This document shows, piece after piece, positions 46,485-55,245 of a DNA stretch of 64,000 nucleotides; within the stretch, counting starts at the first letter, position 1, and each line of letters begins with the position of its first letter. The stretch lies in NCBI GenBank assembly GCA_964442745.1, contig CAYUAI010000012.1, positions 1 through 64,000 of the forward strand, in the 5' to 3' direction. The position numbers were made by a program, and so were the translations under genes. This DNA is from CAYUAI01 sp964442745 (GTDB lineage: Bacteria; Pseudomonadota; Gammaproteobacteria; S012-40). The notes beneath the pieces are model-generated. The model was not told the DNA's origin, ran no database searches, and saw only the letters and a list, made by a program, of their open reading frames with translations.

Positions 46485-46772
46485 TTAGCAGTAAATTTCT
46501 TTAAGTGCCTCAATAATTTTTTTGTAGGCTGGGTGAGAGAGTGCATAGTAGACCTGCTGTCCATCTCGTTCGTTGGTTAATACGCCAAGGGTGCGCATTT
46601 TTGCAAGATGTTGAGAGAGGTTTGACTGGTTGATGTTTAGCGCCTCTTGCAACTCACTTACATTTTTTCTACCCTCTAGTAAAATACAAAGAATATGTAA
46701 ACGGTGTTCGTTAGCGATTGCTTTTAGCGCCTCGCTGGCGGCAGATATTTTATTGGGATCAATACTATCCAT
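46485..46772 (-). CDS. ArsR-family repressor, SqrR/BigR-like
   Basis: 95 residues, a winged HTH (ALNINQSNLSQHLAKMRTLGVL) with only two cysteines, C29 in helix 2 (RLHILCILLEG) and C95 as the final residue. This two-Cys layout matches persulfide sensors SqrR/BigR/YgaV rather than metal sensors. It lies just after an outer-membrane protein gene and opposite the SQR-rhodanese genes, the typical target set. I infer that it represses the shared region 48093-48390 until reactive sulfur forms a Cys-Cys polysulfide link. Confidence 0.82.
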   Translation of the reverse strand: MDSIDPNKISAASEALKAIANEHRLHILCILLEGRKNVSELQEALNINQSNLSQHLAKMRTLGVLTNERDGQQVYYALSHPAYKKIIEALKEIYC

Positions 46773-46808
46773 TATTTTTCCTTATTCATCAAAGCCCATA
46801 ACGAAGCG

Positions 46809-48092
46809 CTAAATAAATATTGTCACTATTTGCAAACGGGCCAAAAAAGTGTGTAGCAGGTTACCATAAAAAATATTAGTTCCCAATTCATACGACCAGT
46901 AATTATCCATACTGTATTTTACTTTAGGACGAAGATAATAATCTTCGTCAGATGGGGAGTAGCGAAAAAACAGTGACGAAATGAGTTTTTGGCTAAGGGC
47001 CATCCAGGTTAATCGTGCGCTTATCTCATGACGATCTTGACGTGCAGCAGGTATATTCGCGAGTAATTTTTGCAAATAACTATCATGATCTAGCATCCGA
47101 GTACTATACAATTTCATTGCTAAAATTAAGTTACTGATCAGCTCGTGTTCGTAGCCGGGTAATGCACGAAACTCGCCGTTATTGATTGCAGGGTTATTGC
47201 CGGCAACATCATCCAGCGAGTTATAATAACCCCATTCGCCATTGATAATACCGCCAGCCAATGGGCCATGAAAGCTAGTGCTATATACACTAAGTCGTGG
47301 AAAAATCGAATTACCTGTGTTGATATTGACGTCAGCTGGGCTTTTCCAGTAACCATAGAATGCTAGCTCGTAGGTGCTAACATTCCGGTAGAATCGAATG
47401 GATAGTTCATCAACTTTCAGCCATTGATCAGGTTTCTCAGTAATTACAAGGGCATCTGTACCTGCTATGCGACCAAGACTTGCATTGTAATACGAGGCTC
47501 GTTCTCCGTTTATGTATCTGTCGCTGTCAAAGCGAGGCGTGTAGATGATATCCAGGTTTTCCGCTGCGCTAAAGAGCGATATTTTAAGTGCATCTGATGG
47601 TGCTTTCAAGTATGCGTTGTCATGACCTATTAAGAAAGAGTGCCAGTCTTTAGGGAACAGGTTATTGATAAAAATTAAATCGCTAGTGCCCCAGGTGAGT
47701 ATTTGTCGGCCAATTCGAATATCTATATTCGATAACGGTGAGAAGACGACGTTAGCTATGCGCAGATCAAACCCGCCCTGGTCTATTTCTATATCAGGTT
47801 GTCGTTCTGGTGTTTCATTGTCATATATTACATCCGCGTTAAAATTGAGCGTGATGTTATCAAAGGCGCGTTCGACACCGAGTCGTACGCAAGTTTCCGC
47901 CATGGGATGTTGCCCCAAAAAATTAGTCGTATTGCGCCATTCTCCTAAACGGGCTTCTAAAAAACCGTTAAACTGCCAATCATCTACTTTCTTCATCTTC
48001 CCAATTGTCATCCGCCGTAATCGAAGAGAGTCTCGCAGCTTGAGTCCAGAGCTGAAGTCTTCCGACAACATATTTTCTGGGTTAGTATCCAC
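46809..48092 (-). CDS. Outer-membrane barrel protein with uncertain 5' end
   Basis: 427 residues from a GTG, rich in alternating strands (DIRIGRQILTWGTSDLIFINN; YELAFYGYWKSPADVNINTG) and ending in ARLQIVTIFI, so a large beta-barrel is likely. No signal peptide is encoded after this GTG. The reading frame stays open and protein-like for another 63 codons upstream, to a stop near 48282. An ATG with AAGGA near 48210 initiates a different frame that stops after 35 codons. The start is probably damaged by a frameshift or deletion. Family not recognised with certainty. Co-directional with the ArsR-like repressor 36 bp downstream. Confidence 0.6.
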   Translation of the reverse strand: MDTNPENMLSEDFSSGLKLRDSLRLRRMTIGKMKKVDDWQFNGFLEARLGEWRNTTNFLGQHPMAETCVRLGVERAFDNITLNFNADVIYDNETPERQPDIEIDQGGFDLRIANVVFSPLSNIDIRIGRQILTWGTSDLIFINNLFPKDWHSFLIGHDNAYLKAPSDALKISLFSAAENLDIIYTPRFDSDRYINGERASYYNASLGRIAGTDALVITEKPDQWLKVDELSIRFYRNVSTYELAFYGYWKSPADVNINTGNSIFPRLSVYSTSFHGPLAGGIINGEWGYYNSLDDVAGNNPAINNGEFRALPGYEHELISNLILAMKLYSTRMLDHDSYLQKLLANIPAARQDRHEISARLTWMALSQKLISSLFFRYSPSDEDYYLRPKVKYSMDNYWSYELGTNIFYGNLLHTFLARLQIVTIFI

Positions 48093-48251
48093 CGCCCGCG
48101 GGTTTAGCGAGCTAAATGTTGAAGGCCTAAAGTGGACCCCATTGTCCAGCTGACTTTCTTCGGGTTGTCTACCGAAAATCGTATTATAACGCTGTCTTTT
48201 TGCTCGCTCATTGCTGATCCTTGGTTTTGATGCTAAAAAATACTTGCAACA

Positions 48252-48273
48252 TATATTATCATATGCGAATATA
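48252..48273. promoter_or_regulatory. Candidate operator for the ArsR/SqrR-like repressor
   Basis: TATATT-N10-AATATA is an AT-rich inverted repeat in the divergent region between the outer-membrane protein and SQR genes. ArsR-family operators are usually 12-2-12-like AT palindromes, so this is a reasonable but unproven site. Confidence 0.35.
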
Positions 48274-48390
48274 AATATAAATTAATATCTAAATTGCCAG
48301 TCCTGAATGGCTAATTGATATTTGCGTGTTTGTTTGGTGAGCTGTTTGGCGGGGTTTTCAATTCAAAGAGAGTTATTTAGGGAGAATATA

Positions 48391-49668
48391 GTGGCTAGAA
48401 TCATGATTATTGGTGCGGGTATTGGCGGCGTACCTATGGCGTATGAGATGAAAGAGCAGGCAAGGCCTGAAGATGAGGTCATTGTTGTTTCCGATAGTGA
48501 GACCTTTCATTTTGTTCCCTCCAACCCGTGGGTGGCAGTAAGCTGGCGAAAACCCGAAGAGATAAAAATAGATCTCGCCCCTTACTTAAAGAAGAAAGGA
48601 ATAGAATTTATTCCTTCTGGATTAAAAACCTTTCACCCGAATGAAAACCGTATGGTATTGGAGAACGGTACTGAGCTGACTTATGATTATGTGATTATAG
48701 CTACAGGCCCTCGTTTGGCATTTGATGAAATTCCGGGTTTAGGTCCAGACGCTAACACTCAGTCAATCTGTCATGTCGATCATGCCGCCAGCGCCTCGAA
48801 AGAGTGGCAGAATTTTGTTGATAACCCAGGTCCTATTGTCGTTGGTGCTGCCCAATTTGCTTCATGTTACGGCCCGGCCTACGAATTTGCGTTTATTGCG
48901 GATACTGATTTACGCAAACGAAAAATTCGCGATCAAGTTCCTATTACTTTTGTCACCGCAGAGCCAACAATTGGTCATTTAGGCTTGGCCGGTGTCGGTG
49001 ACTCTAAGGGCATGTTGGAGTCCGAACTTCGCAAACGTGATATCAAGTGGATTACAAACGCAAAAATCGAAAAAATAGAAGAAGGTGCGATGCACATCAC
49101 CGAGGTAGATGATAGCGGTGATGAAAAACGTCGCCATGAGCTGCCGTTTAATTACTCCATGATGATTCCAGCATTTACTGGTATTGAACCATTCAGAAAA
49201 ATTGAAGGACTGGTTAATCCCCGTGGTTTTATTCTTATCGATGAACATCAGCGCAATCCCACTTTCCAAAATGTTTTTTCAGTTGGTGTCTGTGTTGCTA
49301 TTCCGCCAGTCGAAGTTACACCGGTGCCGACTGGAGTGCCAAAAACAGGTTATATGATTGAATCGATGGTGACAGCCACTGCGCATAATATCCGAGCGCT
49401 ATTGGATCAAAAGATTCCTAAAGAAATAGCAACCTTGAATGCCATTTGCCTTGCTGACATGGGAGACACTGGCGTTGCTTTTGTTGCTATGCCACAAATT
49501 CCACCTCGAAATGTAGCGTGGATGAAAGGAGGAAAATGGGTCCATTTAGCCAAGGTGGCATTTGAAAAATATTTTATGAGAAAAGTGAAAAAAGGCATAA
49601 CAGAGCCTTATTACGAACGGGTAATTTTATCTGCCTTAGGCATCAATAAACTGAAAGATGGAAACTAG
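48391..49668 (+). CDS. sqr: Sulfide:quinone oxidoreductase
   Basis: 425 residues from a GTG with AGGGAG 7 nt upstream. It has two dinucleotide folds (IMIIGAGIGGVPMAYEM; PIVVGAAQFASCYGPAYEF). Three cysteines fit SQR: C127 (QSICHVDH), C159 (ASCYGP) and C301 (SVGVCVAIPPVEVTPVPTG), with the GVPKTGYMIESMVTATAHNI segment typical of the family. It oxidises sulfide to sulfane sulfur or polysulfide and passes electrons to quinone at the periplasmic side of the membrane. It heads a run with a DUF2892 and a rhodanese gene. Confidence 0.9.
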   Translation: MARIMIIGAGIGGVPMAYEMKEQARPEDEVIVVSDSETFHFVPSNPWVAVSWRKPEEIKIDLAPYLKKKGIEFIPSGLKTFHPNENRMVLENGTELTYDYVIIATGPRLAFDEIPGLGPDANTQSICHVDHAASASKEWQNFVDNPGPIVVGAAQFASCYGPAYEFAFIADTDLRKRKIRDQVPITFVTAEPTIGHLGLAGVGDSKGMLESELRKRDIKWITNAKIEKIEEGAMHITEVDDSGDEKRRHELPFNYSMMIPAFTGIEPFRKIEGLVNPRGFILIDEHQRNPTFQNVFSVGVCVAIPPVEVTPVPTGVPKTGYMIESMVTATAHNIRALLDQKIPKEIATLNAICLADMGDTGVAFVAMPQIPPRNVAWMKGGKWVHLAKVAFEKYFMRKVKKGITEPYYERVILSALGINKLKDGN

Positions 49669-49691
49669 AGAAAATAGAGGAGCTATATGAA

Positions 49692-50216
49692 ATGAAAAAA
49701 ACAGCATTAGCCGTAGGAACGTTATTCATTAGTATGAATGCAAATGCAGAGGGTTGGAAACTTTTTGCAGGCAAAGATGCTGACTTTGTTTTCGAACCAA
49801 CAGCATCAGTGATGGCAGGCATGATGAAACCGAAAGAAGGTGACTCAGGAAAAGTAATCGGTGCTGAAATCTCTTTTAATTGCCCATTAATTCAACCACC
49901 GACAAATAAAATCCGTCAGCAAGTTAGTTTTGCACAGTACGATGAAAACGATGTAAATCTATTGAGTATTGAAATTAACCCACATTATGTTGTTGAGATT
50001 TCTCAGGGGCTATCCATTGGCGCAGGGCTTGGCATAGGATATGTTTTGGTTGATGCCCCAGGCGTTGATAATGCATTTGCAGGGCAACTAGGTGCCAGTG
50101 TGCATTACAATGTTTCGAAACTCTTTTTTGTGGGTGGCGATATGCGTTATCAGATGACAGATAACTCTGACATTAATAATTCACGCATGGTCTTAAAAAT
50201 CGGCCTGAACTTTTAA
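49692..50216 (+). CDS. Small outer-membrane beta-barrel protein
   Basis: 174 residues with signal peptide (MKKTALAVGTLFISMNANA) and barrel-like strands (LSIGAGLGIGYVLVDAPG; LGASVHYNVSKLFFVGGDMRYQM) ending in SRMVLKIGLNF with a terminal Phe. Resembles OmpW/opacity-type 8-stranded barrels in size and pattern. It lies 23 bp after sqr, so it is probably co-transcribed. It may let small sulfur compounds cross the outer membrane, but this is only contextual. Confidence 0.65.
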   Translation: MKKTALAVGTLFISMNANAEGWKLFAGKDADFVFEPTASVMAGMMKPKEGDSGKVIGAEISFNCPLIQPPTNKIRQQVSFAQYDENDVNLLSIEINPHYVVEISQGLSIGAGLGIGYVLVDAPGVDNAFAGQLGASVHYNVSKLFFVGGDMRYQMTDNSDINNSRMVLKIGLNF

Positions 50217-50245
50217 TCGTAAATAAAACAACACAAGGTGACAAT

Positions 50246-50449
50246 ATGAATATTGATCGAATTATTTTTGCTTTTTCCGGCACAGTAATTTTGTTGAGTT
50301 TGGCCTTGAGTCAGTGGAATTCACCAAATTGGTTATGGTTGACGGCCTTTGTAGGAGCAAATATGTTTCAGGCCGCCTTTACCGGTTTTTGTCCACTTGC
50401 CATGGCATTGAAAGCATCGGGAAAAAAATCGGGCATGGCTTTTGAATAG
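50246..50449 (+). CDS. DUF2892 small membrane protein
   Basis: 67 residues, two membrane helices (about 5-22 and 28-45), with the FQAAFTGFCPLAMALKASG motif of the DUF2892/YgaP C-terminal family. In YgaP the same membrane part is fused to a rhodanese. Here the rhodanese is encoded separately 31 bp downstream, so the two products may work as a split YgaP in sulfane-sulfur or thiocyanate handling. Confidence 0.82.
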   Translation: MNIDRIIFAFSGTVILLSLALSQWNSPNWLWLTAFVGANMFQAAFTGFCPLAMALKASGKKSGMAFE

Positions 50450-50480
50450 CGGTTTGTCTAAATCTGGAAAAGGATAATTT

Positions 50481-50840
50481 ATGTATCATTTTAAAATTTT
50501 TCAATGGTTGATTTTGGTATTAGTGCTATCAGTATCTATAGGTTGCTCTAAGGGTGATCCATCGAATGCATGGAAAATGATTAATAACGGGGCACTACTG
50601 GTTGATGTGCGCACCTCTGGCGAGTTTAATGAAGGGCACTTGCCCGGCGCAAAGCTTATCCCCGTTAAAGAAGTAGAGAAACGCATTGCTGAGTTTGGTG
50701 AAGATAAAGATCGTACCATTGTTTTGTATTGTAAAGGAGGTGTGCGTGCAGACAAGGTAGAAACCATGTTGAAGAAACATGGTTACACTCAAGTGTTTAA
50801 TGCGGGTGGATATAAAGATTTAATGGCGATTAAATCGTAA
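50481..50840 (+). CDS. Rhodanese-domain lipoprotein
   Basis: 119 residues: lipoprotein signal with SIGC (C22) and a single rhodanese domain (VDVRTSGEFNEGHLPGAKLIP) with active-site C84 in the loop LYCKGGVRAD. It would carry sulfane sulfur as a persulfide at the periplasmic face, next to the polysulfide-producing SQR. It is the last gene of the sqr run and is followed by a strong terminator. Confidence 0.9.
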   Translation: MYHFKIFQWLILVLVLSVSIGCSKGDPSNAWKMINNGALLVDVRTSGEFNEGHLPGAKLIPVKEVEKRIAEFGEDKDRTIVLYCKGGVRADKVETMLKKHGYTQVFNAGGYKDLMAIKS

Positions 50841-50847
50841 TACAATT

Positions 50848-50882
50848 CCTCTGTCAGTGGGTAGATGACAGAGGGGTTTTTT
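50848..50882 (+). terminator. Rho-independent terminator of the sqr-rhodanese unit
   Basis: CCTCTGTCA-N9-TGACAGAGG followed by GGTTTTTT. A 9-bp perfect stem with a six-T tail; the clearest intrinsic terminator in the window. Confidence 0.9.
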
Positions 50883-51350
50883 CCCTAAGCGAAATTTATT
50901 ATATATCAGCAGCGGGGGCATGAAACAGACCTGATCCAAAAAACATCACGGGGTTATATTGACGTTAAAAAATGAATATTTATTTGTCGTTTTATGTGCC
51001 GTATTGATCCGAACGCTATGATCCAGACATTAATTGATCATTCAGATTAAACTCACGGATTATAATTTTAACGACGAAATGTATAATAAGCTAGGTAAAC
51101 AACCCATTAAAATAAATCTGATTTGATGAAACGATTACGAACTGATTTACGTTCACTACAACGCAAAACCGATCGGGTCATTTCGTTTTTTCATCTGCCC
51201 GATACTGAATGTGCTGTATACAATGGCCAGATCTATATTACCTACGGATCTGATGATACAGATAATCAGACAATAGTTTTTGCTCCTATTTAAAGAAATA
51301 GATTATGTATCCGATATGCAATGACCACTTACTATAAGGAGATACGCGGC
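50883..51350. other. Intergenic region before the multicopper oxidase gene
   Basis: About 470 bp. Apart from the possible small frame at 51126-51293 I see nothing. AAGGAG sits 10 nt before the oxidase ATG at 51351. Confidence 0.35.
51126..51293 (+). CDS. Possible 55-residue unknown protein
   Basis: A short frame encoding a basic then acidic peptide (MKRLRTDLRSLQRKTDRVIS, later YNGQIYITYGSDDTDNQ). No ribosome site and no known domain. The amino-acid composition looks protein-like, so it is listed as a possible gene or fragment. Confidence 0.25.
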   Translation: MKRLRTDLRSLQRKTDRVISFFHLPDTECAVYNGQIYITYGSDDTDNQTIVFAPI

Positions 51351-53972
51351 ATGTCCTCTCAAAATTTTTCATTAAAACCATGGACTATTGCTATTGTTAT
51401 TACCGCGAGTATCGCACTAACCGCCTGCTTTGATACTGACGACGCGACTGATAGCGATGCAAATGATCTGCCCCAACCTGCACTACAAGGTAGCCTTTTT
51501 AAAGGACCCATCGATAACGCTACTGTCAGCATTACTGATGAGGCAGGAACGGTTATTGGAACCGGTACTAGCAGTAAGGGTGAATTTTCGATTAGCCTAA
51601 CAGCTGCGTTACCTTCTGGCGCAATTTTCATGCAATCCAGCGCTGGTAGTTACACGGATGAAGCTACTGGCGAAACGGTTACGCCAGAAAATGGGCTAAT
51701 GACCGTTTTTACAAAAGAAGAGCTAGAAACCATGATAGTGGCAAAAGAGTTTGCCGCGTTAACACCAGAAACAACAATTTTAAGTAAGCTGGTTAAACAG
51801 AAACTCGTAACAGGCAGTGACGCAAAAACGGCTATCGCATCGGCGATTAAAACCATAGAGAGCACATTTATTTCTGACACAAACCCTACCGCAGGTATCG
51901 TATCTGGAGATACCGTATTGCGCAAAGGAAATTTAACGATGCCTTTAGCTGCCTCTCCAGAAATTGCTTTGGCAAAAAACCGTGCTATCAGCTTTTCTTA
52001 TCTAGCAAAAAATCTGGGCGTTTCTCCAGGTAAAGTTTTTGAACTTATGGACAACGATGCTAAAGATCTGCAAGACGGTATGCTGGATGGAAAAGATATT
52101 AACGGCGCTGCTTTATCAATTGTCGGTAAAGACGGTTCCAATATTGACTTAAGCTCACGGGATCGTAGCAGTGATATTTCAATTGCACGGCAAGAACTAT
52201 TTCAAAATACGATGGATCGTTTAAGCCAGGGGAATTTGTCTGATGAAGAAAAGGCTCAGCTACTTAGCCAACTTGGTGGTGACAGTGAGATGAGTCGCGC
52301 TTTTGAAGATCAAATGAAAAAGCGTGATCAACAAGTTGTTGTCGCTCAAGCACAGATCCAAACTCAGCTCGCTTTAAATGACCTGGTTGAGATACCGCAA
52401 CTCACAGCTTTAAGTGATGAAGACGGGGATACGGAAAATAACGCAGCAACATATACTTTAAATGCGCAAAAAAATATACCAGTAAACCTTAAATTGCGTA
52501 AAGACAATACTCTCCAGGATATTTCGGTTAACATGCTCCGTTACAATGGATCTCAGTTGCCACCCATGATTATTGCCAGCAAAGGCGAACAAATAACAGC
52601 GATAATAAATAATCAATTGGGCGAAGAAACTACAGTGCATTGGCACGGTTTTAAAATTCCAGCAGCGGTAGATGGCGGTCCAGACAACCCCATTGCTGAT
52701 AGCTCCTCATTTACTCCAACGCTCAACATACAACAACCTGCTGCTCCGCTATGGTTCCACCCTCATCCACACAGCAAAACCGGTGAGCAAGTTTATAACG
52801 GTCTGGCGGGTATTTTTATTATCAAGGATGATGTAACAGAGCAACTAGAGACAGACAATAAGTTACCTTCTGGTGACTATGACATACCGCTACTTATTCA
52901 AGATCGCCGATTTACTGATACAAATAGTGATGGCACGTTGGATACGATGGAATATGCTACTTCCCCGATGGATTTAGGCATGGGCATGCTCGGTAAACAT
53001 GTGCTGGTTAATGGTGTGGAACTTCCTAAAAAGACCGTAGAAACACGACAATATCGTTTTCGTCTTTACAACGTATCCAATGCGAGAACCTATAATTTTG
53101 CACTAAGCGATGGCATTACATTCAAGGTGATTGGAACCGATGGTGGCTTATTGAATACCCCCGCAGAAACAACTGAGCTTTTACTTGCACCGGCAGAACG
53201 CGCAGAAATTATTGTTGATTTTTCCAAATACAATGTCGGCGACAAGGTCATGCTCATCAGTAAGGCATTTTCAGGAAATCAAATGGGCATGATGAATGGT
53301 GCGATGGGTGGCATGGGTAACGGTGGCGGCATGAGCAGCATGGCTAGAATGATGAATACAGGTGGTAGCGGTGGCGGCGGGATATCGAATATGGATATGT
53401 CCATGCCAAACGGTTCAGAATTCAGTGTTGTGCGATTTGATATTACTAGCCAGGTAACTGACCCGATTAGCTTATATACCAGCTTGCCTGCATCAGCAGA
53501 GATTAATACTCGCTGGGTAGATGATGTTGACAGTACAACAGCGGTTCGACAATTTATTATGGCAATGGGTGGTATGAACAATATGCAAACCACTACCGTA
53601 TCAGGTAGCAGTCAAATGAACGGTATGAGTTTTACAATCAATGGCAAATCTTTTGATATGAATCGAGTTGATGAAACAATTATCACTAACGGAAATACGA
53701 CGACAGAAATCTGGGAGATCAGAAATATGTCCATGGTGGCCCACCCTTTTCATGCACATGCCATTCAATATCAAGTGCTATCGCGTAATGGTGAGGCGGC
53801 ATCAAGTTTGGATTTAGGCTGGAAAGATACAGTTCTTGTTGGGCCGGGTGAAACCGTGAAACTGATTGGTAAATTTGACCCGTCCATCAGTTATGGAAAA
53901 TATATGTATCACTGTCATATTCTGGAACATGAAGATAATGGCATGATGGGGATTTTTGAAGTGAGGCAATAG
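51351..53972 (+). CDS. Large lipoprotein multicopper oxidase
   Basis: 873 residues. A lipobox (ALTACF) anchors it to a membrane. Residues of about 35-110 form a carboxypeptidase-like/Ig-like module (LQGSLFKGPIDNATVSIT), followed by about 230 residues of unknown helical sequence and an acidic DEDGDTENN loop. The cupredoxin part then carries all copper motifs: HWHGFKI, WFHPHPH, HPFHAHAI and HCHILEHEDNGMMG. A Met/Gly-rich insert (53281-53400, e.g. MGMMNGAMGGMGNGGG) recalls the CueO copper(I)-binding region, suggesting cuprous oxidase or metal oxidation activity. The N-terminal extension is unusual for CueO/bilirubin oxidase relatives. Confidence 0.9.
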   Translation: MSSQNFSLKPWTIAIVITASIALTACFDTDDATDSDANDLPQPALQGSLFKGPIDNATVSITDEAGTVIGTGTSSKGEFSISLTAALPSGAIFMQSSAGSYTDEATGETVTPENGLMTVFTKEELETMIVAKEFAALTPETTILSKLVKQKLVTGSDAKTAIASAIKTIESTFISDTNPTAGIVSGDTVLRKGNLTMPLAASPEIALAKNRAISFSYLAKNLGVSPGKVFELMDNDAKDLQDGMLDGKDINGAALSIVGKDGSNIDLSSRDRSSDISIARQELFQNTMDRLSQGNLSDEEKAQLLSQLGGDSEMSRAFEDQMKKRDQQVVVAQAQIQTQLALNDLVEIPQLTALSDEDGDTENNAATYTLNAQKNIPVNLKLRKDNTLQDISVNMLRYNGSQLPPMIIASKGEQITAIINNQLGEETTVHWHGFKIPAAVDGGPDNPIADSSSFTPTLNIQQPAAPLWFHPHPHSKTGEQVYNGLAGIFIIKDDVTEQLETDNKLPSGDYDIPLLIQDRRFTDTNSDGTLDTMEYATSPMDLGMGMLGKHVLVNGVELPKKTVETRQYRFRLYNVSNARTYNFALSDGITFKVIGTDGGLLNTPAETTELLLAPAERAEIIVDFSKYNVGDKVMLISKAFSGNQMGMMNGAMGGMGNGGGMSSMARMMNTGGSGGGGISNMDMSMPNGSEFSVVRFDITSQVTDPISLYTSLPASAEINTRWVDDVDSTTAVRQFIMAMGGMNNMQTTTVSGSSQMNGMSFTINGKSFDMNRVDETIITNGNTTTEIWEIRNMSMVAHPFHAHAIQYQVLSRNGEAASSLDLGWKDTVLVGPGETVKLIGKFDPSISYGKYMYHCHILEHEDNGMMGIFEVRQ

Positions 53973-54053
53973 GAATAAATAACTACTCGCCCAATTAAGT
54001 AAAAAACTGAGAAAATATAGGTCACGTCGTACGCTGTTGTCGGCAATATATCT

Positions 54054-54128
54054 AGTAGGTCCCCTAAATTATTCTAACAAAATATCCATTTCCATGAAAT
54101 TTTGTTAGAATAATTTAGGGGACCTACT
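54054..54128. repeat. 30-bp perfect palindromic element
   Basis: The 30-nt arm at 54054-54083 (starts AGTAGGTCCCCTAAATTATT, ends CTAACAAAAT) is exactly complementary to 54099-54128, with a 15-nt loop. It follows the oxidase gene by 81 bp and could terminate it. Its arm matches the left end of the nested element at 24885 at about 24 of 30 positions, arguing for a transposable element. No other gene lies in 53973-54279. Confidence 0.75.
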
Positions 54129-54279
54129 TATGCTGGCTCTTGAGGGGTATCCATTGTAAGTCTTTTGGCATGAGCTTTTTTTTGCGAATTCATATTTCGC
54201 ACAAACCCTTACAATTTCAAAAAAGATGCCCCTTCCCTAAATCCGTTATAATCAGGATATTTCATCATCATAATTTTCT

Positions 54280-54786
54280 CTATTGACAGTGGTCCGTGCT
54301 ATGGGCTAGTCTGTCTAATAAATCCCCAACTTTGTTGACATCCTCAATTTCTGCAATCTTTATTCTCTTTATGGGAGAGTTTCGTAAATTATACATGTAG
54401 GGTTTTGTTGTGAGTATTATATTTCCTGAGCCGTCATTATTTCGTTGCCGTTCAAAATTATTTAATTGATCAGGGTAATAAGCGCTGAATTTTCTAGCGT
54501 TTATGCCGTCCAAAAAAATTACTCTCTTGTTTGTTATCATATATAAGGTATTCAGTGATCTTTGGTTTAACATTATGGATATAAAACCCAACACAGCTAC
54601 AAATGCAATACCTAATTCAATTTTTAAAATAGTAATGGATATAAAAAAAGTGGCGGTGGTTGTAACTAAAATCCACGGATAGCTAAAAAATACCTTTGAA
54701 TAAGGTTGCCCAGCCCATATTACAATCTCGTCGTATTTTAGGTTATTCTGTATCCAAGCATAGTTTTTCTTTGATAGCTTAATCAT
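54280..54786 (-). CDS. Small membrane protein with bacterial PH-like domain
   Basis: 168 residues: two membrane helices (about 34-75) flanked by a short cytosolic start (KYDEIVIWAGQPYSKVFFSYPW) and a bPH2-like C-terminal region (YMITNKRVIFLDG; NIILTTKPYMYNLR). Such proteins are of unknown function. It follows the 120-residue unknown gene by 96 bp on the same strand and may share its transcript. Confidence 0.6.
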   Translation of the reverse strand: MIKLSKKNYAWIQNNLKYDEIVIWAGQPYSKVFFSYPWILVTTTATFFISITILKIELGIAFVAVLGFISIMLNQRSLNTLYMITNKRVIFLDGINARKFSAYYPDQLNNFERQRNNDGSGNIILTTKPYMYNLRNSPIKRIKIAEIEDVNKVGDLLDRLAHSTDHCQ

Positions 54787-54882
54787 AAAGTTTCTTCTTG
54801 ATGAAGTTGATTTAAGTATTTTTCCAATAAAATGTCAGCGATAGTATTGAATTTTACTTGTTATTTAGTGGCATGCTGTTAA

Positions 54883-55245
54883 TTACCCGGATGACACCTC
54901 TTCCTCTATCATTGCCCATAGAAATAAATGAGCTGACCTGACCAGGGCATCTCTAATGATTTTTATGGCAGATTCATGGTCGATAAGTACTTCAATAGGC
55001 ACAATATCGGGCATGTTTTTTTTATTCCATTTGAATTGTGTACCCAGATAATGAATGAGTTCTTCTCCTTCTCCATTGACGAGTATAACGGTCTCTATTT
55101 TTTTCTTTTCTTCGAATAAGCTAAAAGCCTCTTCAACCGTCATGCAATGAGATGCTACCAATGCACTTTCAGGGTCGTTGTTATAAGCGTTTGCGAGTGG
55201 CTCGTTGTTAGTAATAATGACTCGACATGGATAGACTTCAATCAT
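54883..55245 (-). CDS. Unknown 120-residue protein coupled to an Asn-synthase homologue
   Basis: Not recognised. Acidic, no signal peptide; begins MIEVYPCRVIITNNEP and holds a possible alpha/beta fold (IETVILVNGEGEELIHYLG). The start overlaps the end of the asparagine-synthase-like gene by 8 nt, so its translation is coupled to it. It lacks the Cys-His-Asp triad of lasso-peptide B proteins, so I do not assign that role. Confidence 0.6.
   Translation of the reverse strand: MIEVYPCRVIITNNEPLANAYNNDPESALVASHCMTVEEAFSLFEEKKKIETVILVNGEGEELIHYLGTQFKWNKKNMPDIVPIEVLIDHESAIKIIRDALVRSAHLFLWAMIEEEVSSG

Noticed and set aside
48103..48210. 35-codon frame with AAGGA upstream of the outer-membrane protein gene
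   Set aside because: Well initiated, but it overlaps a longer protein-like frame and has no signal peptide or domain; treated as evidence for a damaged start, not as a gene.
54883..55245. Lasso-peptide B-type leader peptidase
   Set aside because: The protein has no Cys-His-Asp transglutaminase-like triad and a different composition, so the cluster is not called a lasso-peptide cluster.
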